Assembly: GCA_017530365.1 (NCBI GenBank)
Contig: JAFXMK010000037.1
Coordinates: 1-45,087 of the forward strand
Direction: 5' to 3'
Length of the DNA stretch: 45,087 nucleotides
From: Bacteroidales bacterium
GTDB taxonomy: Bacteria; Bacteroidota; Bacteroidia; Bacteroidales; F082
Shown here: piece by piece, positions 41,840-45,087 of the stretch
Numbering within the stretch: position 1 is the stretch's first letter
Layout: every line of letters begins with the position of its first letter
Position numbers and translations under genes: made by a program
Notes under the pieces: model-generated
Database searches by the model: none
The model's input: only the letters and a program-made list of their open reading frames with translations
Told to the model about the DNA's origin: nothing

Positions 41840-42520
41840 ATGTCGATATTATTGTTACACCTGTCCATTCTCCCAGTAGTACTCCTGTTGCTTTTTGTCT
41901 ATTTGCAGGACAAATACGAGAAGGAGCCTTTTGGACTGCTGCTTTTGGCGTTTTTCGGAGGCATGATTGCCATCCCCATGGACCTTTTGCTGGTTTCCAT
42001 AGTCAACGCCATCCACTATTCCGATTCAGTTTTCTACACCGCCTTTATCGAAGCTGGTTTCTGCGAAGAACTGTGCAAGTTCGCCATCTTGTTCCTTTTC
42101 ATTTGGTGGAACAAGAACTTCAACGAGCACATGGATGGTATCGTCTATGCCGTCTTTGTCGGACTTGGTTTTGCCTGCGTGGAGAACATCCTATACGTCT
42201 TCCAAGGAGGTGTGGGCACTGGCATCGTCAGGGCCATCCTCTCAGTGCCGGGGCATTTCCTTTTTGCAGTGGTCATGGGCTACTTCCTGTCATTGGCCAA
42301 ATTCGAGGGAAAGCACCGCTTCGGTTATCTGATGGCAAGCCTTTTCGGAGCTGCCTTTATTCATGGACTATTTGACTGGATACTGATGATCGTCCAAGAC
42401 ATTCCGACCTTCCTCGCCTTGATCTTTTTCGGTCTTTTCATTTTCGGCGACATCATGCTGTGGCGGGTCTGCATCAAATTCATCAGGAGGCACCAAGAGA
42501 ACTCCCCTTTCAAGGAATAA
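41840..42520 (+). CDS. prsW: PrsW-family intramembrane metalloprotease
   Basis: A 226-residue protein with about seven membrane helices. The PrsW signatures are present: EAGFCEELCKF with the Glu pair at 76-77, GFACVENILYV with Glu115-Asn116, SVPGHFLFAVVMGY and FIHGLFDW near the C-terminus; these belong to the CPBP/PrsW superfamily. In Bacillus PrsW cleaves an anti-sigma factor; the substrate here is unknown. Transcribed divergently from guaA and followed by ychF, which has its own promoter. Confidence 0.9.
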   Translation: MSILLLHLSILPVVLLLLFVYLQDKYEKEPFGLLLLAFFGGMIAIPMDLLLVSIVNAIHYSDSVFYTAFIEAGFCEELCKFAILFLFIWWNKNFNEHMDGIVYAVFVGLGFACVENILYVFQGGVGTGIVRAILSVPGHFLFAVVMGYFLSLAKFEGKHRFGYLMASLFGAAFIHGLFDWILMIVQDIPTFLALIFFGLFIFGDIMLWRVCIKFIRRHQENSPFKE

Positions 42521-42525
42521 TTTTG

Positions 42526-42533
42526 TATTTTTG
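42526..42533 (+). promoter_or_regulatory. -7 promoter box (TATTTTTG) for ychF-idi
   Basis: TATTTTTGC lies 20 bases before the ychF ATG. A second match (TAATTTTG, 42518-42525) overlaps the stop of the upstream gene. Confidence 0.7.
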
Positions 42534-42553
42534 CACGATAAAACGTTTTTAAT

Positions 42554-43624
42554 ATGGCACTCAATTGTGGAATCATCGGTCTCTCAAGCACTGGAAAGAC
42601 CACTATATTCAATTGTATATCAAACACCAAGGCGGAAGTCGGTTTCGCCTCAAAATCCAACATCGGAATGTGCGAGGTGGTCGATGAGCGGTTGAAGCTC
42701 ATTGACAACATCTCCCATTCGAAGCGCATTGTACCTGCCACGGTGGAGATCGTGGACCTGCCTGGCTTGAGCAAGGGTGGACAAGGAGTAGGCAACAAGC
42801 TTTTGGCCGAGGTGCAGACCATGGACGCCTTGATTCATGTGTTGCGTTGCTTCGACGACCCCAACATTCCCCATAGCGAAGGCAGTGTGGATCCTGTCCG
42901 CGACATGGAATTGGTCGATCTGGAGCTTCAGGTGCGCGACCTTGATTTGGTCACCCGCAAGCTGGAACGCGTCCAAAAGCTGCTGAAAAACGGCGAGAAA
43001 GACAACAAGAAAGCCTTCGACGTGCTAAGCGTTTACAAAGAAGTACTCGAAAACATGGGCAATGCCCGTGATGCCAAGGTGGACGAAGAAGACAAGAAAT
43101 ACATTCAGGACCTTCAGCTGCTCACCGCCAAGCCCATCCTCTATGTCTGCAATGTCGATGATGCCTCTGCCACTACCGGCAACAAATACTCTGAAGCCGT
43201 AAAAGCCGCCTTGAAAGAAGGTCAGGATATGCTGATCATTGCTGGCAAACTCGAAGCCGAGATTGCTGAACTCGACGCCGATGACCGTCAACTCTTCATG
43301 GAAGATGCCGGTCTGACCGAACCTGGAGTCAACAAGTTGGTACGCACCGCCTACCACACCCTCAACCTTCACTCCTTCTTCACCACTGGTCCCGACGAGA
43401 CCCGTGCCTGGACCATCCATGTGGGCGACACCGCACCCATTGCCGCCGGTGCCATCCACAGCGACCTGCAACGTGGCTTCATCCGTGCCGAGGTGATGAG
43501 CACCGAGGACTTCCTGAAGTATGGCAGCGAGGCCGCCGTCAAGGAAGCGGGCAAGTTCCGCGTGGAAGGCAAGACCTACGTCGTGCAGGACGGTGACATC
43601 CTTAACATCCGGTTCAACGTTTAA
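42554..43624 (+). CDS. ychF: YchF/OLA1-family ATPase
   Basis: A ribosome-associated P-loop ATPase of the Obg group. The 356-residue protein has the P-loop GLSSTGKTTIF (about 8-18), the switch motif VDLPGLSKGGQGVGN, and a C-terminal TGS domain (AWTIHVGDTAPIAAGAIHSD, FRVEGKTYVVQDGDILNIRFNV in part). The base-recognition motif is NVDD rather than the NKxD of GTPases, in line with the relaxed ATP preference of YchF. The codon use is biased to C-ending codons toward the 3' end, suggesting good expression. idi follows after 13 bases and is likely co-transcribed. Confidence 0.95.
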   Translation: MALNCGIIGLSSTGKTTIFNCISNTKAEVGFASKSNIGMCEVVDERLKLIDNISHSKRIVPATVEIVDLPGLSKGGQGVGNKLLAEVQTMDALIHVLRCFDDPNIPHSEGSVDPVRDMELVDLELQVRDLDLVTRKLERVQKLLKNGEKDNKKAFDVLSVYKEVLENMGNARDAKVDEEDKKYIQDLQLLTAKPILYVCNVDDASATTGNKYSEAVKAALKEGQDMLIIAGKLEAEIAELDADDRQLFMEDAGLTEPGVNKLVRTAYHTLNLHSFFTTGPDETRAWTIHVGDTAPIAAGAIHSDLQRGFIRAEVMSTEDFLKYGSEAAVKEAGKFRVEGKTYVVQDGDILNIRFNV

Positions 43625-43637
43625 ATGAACCACCCAC

Positions 43638-44156
43638 ATGGAACACGTAATCCTCGTCAACGAACAAGACCAACAGATCGGCATCATGGAGAAGATGGCC
43701 GCCCATATTGTGCCTCGTCTCCATCGCGCCTTTTCCATATTCATCTTTAACAGCAAAGGGGAATTGCTGTTGCAACAACGCGCCTTGTCGAAATACCACT
43801 CTCCTGGGCTGTGGACCAACACCTGCTGCAGCCACCCCCATGACGGAGAGTCGCTTGAGCAAGCCACTTCACGCCGACTGATGGAGGAAATGGGATTGCA
43901 TTGCGAGATGCATGAGGTCTTTACCTTTATATATAAAGCACCCGTTGGACTGGGACTCATCGAACATGAGTTCGACCATGTCTGGTTCGGACAAAGTGAC
44001 GACACTCCTATCATCAATACTGAGGAAGTTGAATCCTACAAATACATGAACCTCGACGATATCGCCGACGACATGAAAGCCCACCCGGAATGCTATACCG
44101 AATGGTTCAAAATCTCCTTCGACGAAATCACCAAACACGTTAACGAGAATCTCTGA
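43638..44156 (+). CDS. idi: Isopentenyl-diphosphate delta-isomerase, type 1
   Basis: Isomerises IPP and DMAPP in isoprenoid synthesis. The 172-residue NUDIX-fold protein has RAFSIFIFNSKGELLLQQRA, the catalytic-Cys motif WTNTCCSHP (Cys63/64), the NUDIX-like ATSRRLMEEMG, and the catalytic Glu region IEHEFDHVWFG (about 109-119). These define the metal-dependent type 1 enzyme, not the FMN-dependent type 2. It follows ychF after 13 bases. A pyrimidine-rich heptamer-like tract follows its stop. Confidence 0.96.
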   Translation: MEHVILVNEQDQQIGIMEKMAAHIVPRLHRAFSIFIFNSKGELLLQQRALSKYHSPGLWTNTCCSHPHDGESLEQATSRRLMEEMGLHCEMHEVFTFIYKAPVGLGLIEHEFDHVWFGQSDDTPIINTEEVESYKYMNLDDIADDMKAHPECYTEWFKISFDEITKHVNENL

Positions 44157-44169
44157 CGGCTTCGCCCCC

Positions 44170-44202
44170 ATTCTTCCTTCTAACTTCTTTCTTCCGCCTT
44201 CT
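44170..44202 (-). repeat. Heptamer-like tract downstream of idi
   Basis: On the minus strand it reads AGAAGGC, GGAAGAA, AGAAGTT, AGAAGGA, AGAATGG. It resembles the ppdK tract (AAGAAGN) but lies in the opposite orientation to the upstream gene and starts a few bases after its stop. Confidence 0.6.
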
Positions 44203-44206
44203 GTAA

Positions 44207-44256
44207 ATAGTAAATATATTTACTATCAAAGTACTTACTATAAATATTTTTACTAT
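44207..44256. promoter_or_regulatory. Palindrome plus three phased TTACTAT repeats (candidate operator)
   Basis: Bases 44207-44226 are a perfect 20-bp palindrome (ATAGTAAATA and its reverse complement). TTACTAT occurs at 44220-44226, 44235-44241 and 44250-44256, exactly 15 bases apart; the palindrome adds an inverted copy at 44207-44213. The last copy overlaps the -7 box of the porin gene, so a bound regulator could block or reposition RNA polymerase. Confidence 0.65.
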
Positions 44257-44261
44257 TTTTG
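44254..44261 (+). promoter_or_regulatory. -7 promoter box (TATTTTTG) for the OprP-type porin
   Basis: TATTTTTGCC lies 51 bases before the ATG at 44313 and overlaps the third TTACTAT repeat. Confidence 0.65.
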
Positions 44262-44312
44262 CCGCATCTAAAAACGAAAACGAGTAAACAACATTTTAAT
44301 TTTTCAACTATT

Positions 44313-45087
44313 ATGAAACACAATTTTCTTTTCATCATTGGGATTATCGCATTATTGTTCCCAATGAGCCTCAACGCACAGGAAGCGCCTAAGATCTCGG
44401 GCTTCGTGCAAGGACTCTATCAAGCCAACTTCGACGAGGATTTCAATCTCAGCAGCAACACCCTTCGCATGCGCCGTGTCCGTATGTCGCTCGAAGGCAA
44501 ACTCACTCCCAAGCTGTCTTACAAAATCCAAGGCGATTTCAGCCGCAGTCCCATGTTGGTAGATGCTTTTGTAAAGTATAAAGCTTGTAATGAATTCGCC
44601 ATTCAGGTCGGTCAGTTCAAGACCCCCTTCACCCTTGAAAGCCCCATCAACCCTGTCAACCTCGAGATCTTCGACTACGGCGAGAGCGTACAAAAACTCG
44701 TCGGCTACAGCGACGTGTGCGGCGTAGGCGGTCTGGGTCGTGACATTGGCGTGATGGCTACCGGTAACCTCTTCCCTGTGGAAGGCAAAGACTTCACGCT
44801 GGTCACCTACAGCCTCGGCGTGTTCAACGGCAACGGCCCCACCACCACTGATAACAATAACCGCAAGGACATCGTCGGTCGTTTGGAAGTTCGCCCCATG
44901 TTGAAGGACCTCACCCTGAGCGGATCCTACTACTATGGCAAATACTCCAAGGAGGACAACGTCAACTGCGCCCGTAACCGTTGGAGCGCTGGCGCCCAGT
45001 ACAATGACGGCGACCTCGTGGTTCGTGGCGAATACCTCAGCGGCACCACCGGCTATTACAACGATATCGTTGATGACAACGGAGATC
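44313..45087 (+). CDS. Phosphate-selective porin (OprP/OprO type), cut by the right edge
   Basis: The first 258 codons of an outer-membrane porin. Signal peptide about 1-22 (SLNAQ). The mature part begins APKISGFVQGLYQANFDED and then TLRMRRVRMSLEGKLTPKLSYKIQGDF, the classic opening of the phosphate-selective porin O/P family; FAIQVGQFKTPFTLESP and GRDIGVMATGNLF follow. Anion or phosphate selectivity is a family-level prediction and many Bacteroidota members have other roles. The ATG at 44313 starts the signal peptide. The promoter carries an unusual repeat array. The C-terminal part is missing only because the window ends. Confidence 0.9.
   Translation, partial: MKHNFLFIIGIIALLFPMSLNAQEAPKISGFVQGLYQANFDEDFNLSSNTLRMRRVRMSLEGKLTPKLSYKIQGDFSRSPMLVDAFVKYKACNEFAIQVGQFKTPFTLESPINPVNLEIFDYGESVQKLVGYSDVCGVGGLGRDIGVMATGNLFPVEGKDFTLVTYSLGVFNGNGPTTTDNNNRKDIVGRLEVRPMLKDLTLSGSYYYGKYSKEDNVNCARNRWSAGAQYNDGDLVVRGEYLSGTTGYYNDIVDDNGD

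Overview
The window looks like a chromosomal segment of an anaerobic Bacteroidales bacterium (phylum Bacteroidota), probably not a Bacteroides itself. Supporting signs are the TAnnTTTG promoter element upstream of most transcription units, two proteins with type IX secretion (T9SS) C-terminal sorting domains, BatA-like, Porin_10-like, DUF1599 and BT_3928-like proteins, ATP-dependent PEP carboxykinase next to pyruvate phosphate dikinase, and a folP-cdaA pair. No phage, insertion sequence, CRISPR array, tRNA gene or toxin/defence island was recognised. Nearly all of the sequence is ordinary core genome, and no intergenic gap exceeds about 200 bases.

Layout. 1-115: 3' end of a 5S rRNA and its terminator, the end of an rRNA operon. 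199-2795: Porin_10-like outer-membrane protein and an M15 peptidase. 2813-3556 (-): TerB-DnaJ protein. 3704-9923: ppdK, a small operon (YugP-type metallopeptidase, msrA, small membrane protein) and pckA. 10027-11918: T9SS-exported thioredoxin-fold protein and a DUF6263-like protein. 11968-13095 (-): dnaN. 13235-19303 (-): tpiA-prmA-giant exported protein of 1481 residues. 19408-20163: small secreted protein. 20167-24007 (-): DUF1599, BT_3928-like membrane protein, DppB-type permease, secreted esterase-LysM fusion. 24080-25657: folP-cdaA. 25662-29114 (-): parC and a lipoprotein. 29184-35395 (-): envelope operon made of an IgGFc-binding/PKD/T9SS protein, a lipoprotein, a PorT-like barrel and a BatA-like vWA protein. 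35440-37337 (-): NUDIX hydrolase and gdhA. 37455-41756 (-): guaA, LysM/periplasmic-binding-fold protein, MORN-repeat lipoprotein. 41840-44156: PrsW-type protease, ychF, idi. 44313 to the right edge: truncated phosphate-selective (OprP-type) porin.

The metabolic genes fit a fermentative anaerobe that balances phosphoenolpyruvate and pyruvate (ppdK, pckA, tpiA) and assimilates ammonia through gdhA. Their codon use is C-rich and strongly biased, as expected for highly expressed genes, whereas the envelope genes are A-rich and less biased.

The most unusual feature is not a gene. At least eleven gene junctions carry a short tract of degenerate tandem heptanucleotides. Six of them are variants of AGTTGAN/AGTGAGG/AGTTAGG, and the others are AAGAAGN, TCTNAAT or AATCTTT types. 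Most units contain a stop triplet, and because 7 is not a multiple of 3, three units place stops in different frames. The tracts form the stop codon of the upstream gene, fill the whole spacer inside operons, and in two places supply a TTG start. This looks like a dispersed heptamer repeat family that shapes gene ends. A second regulatory candidate is a set of three TTACTAT repeats at exact 15-base spacing, joined to a 20-base palindrome, upstream of the OprP-type porin.
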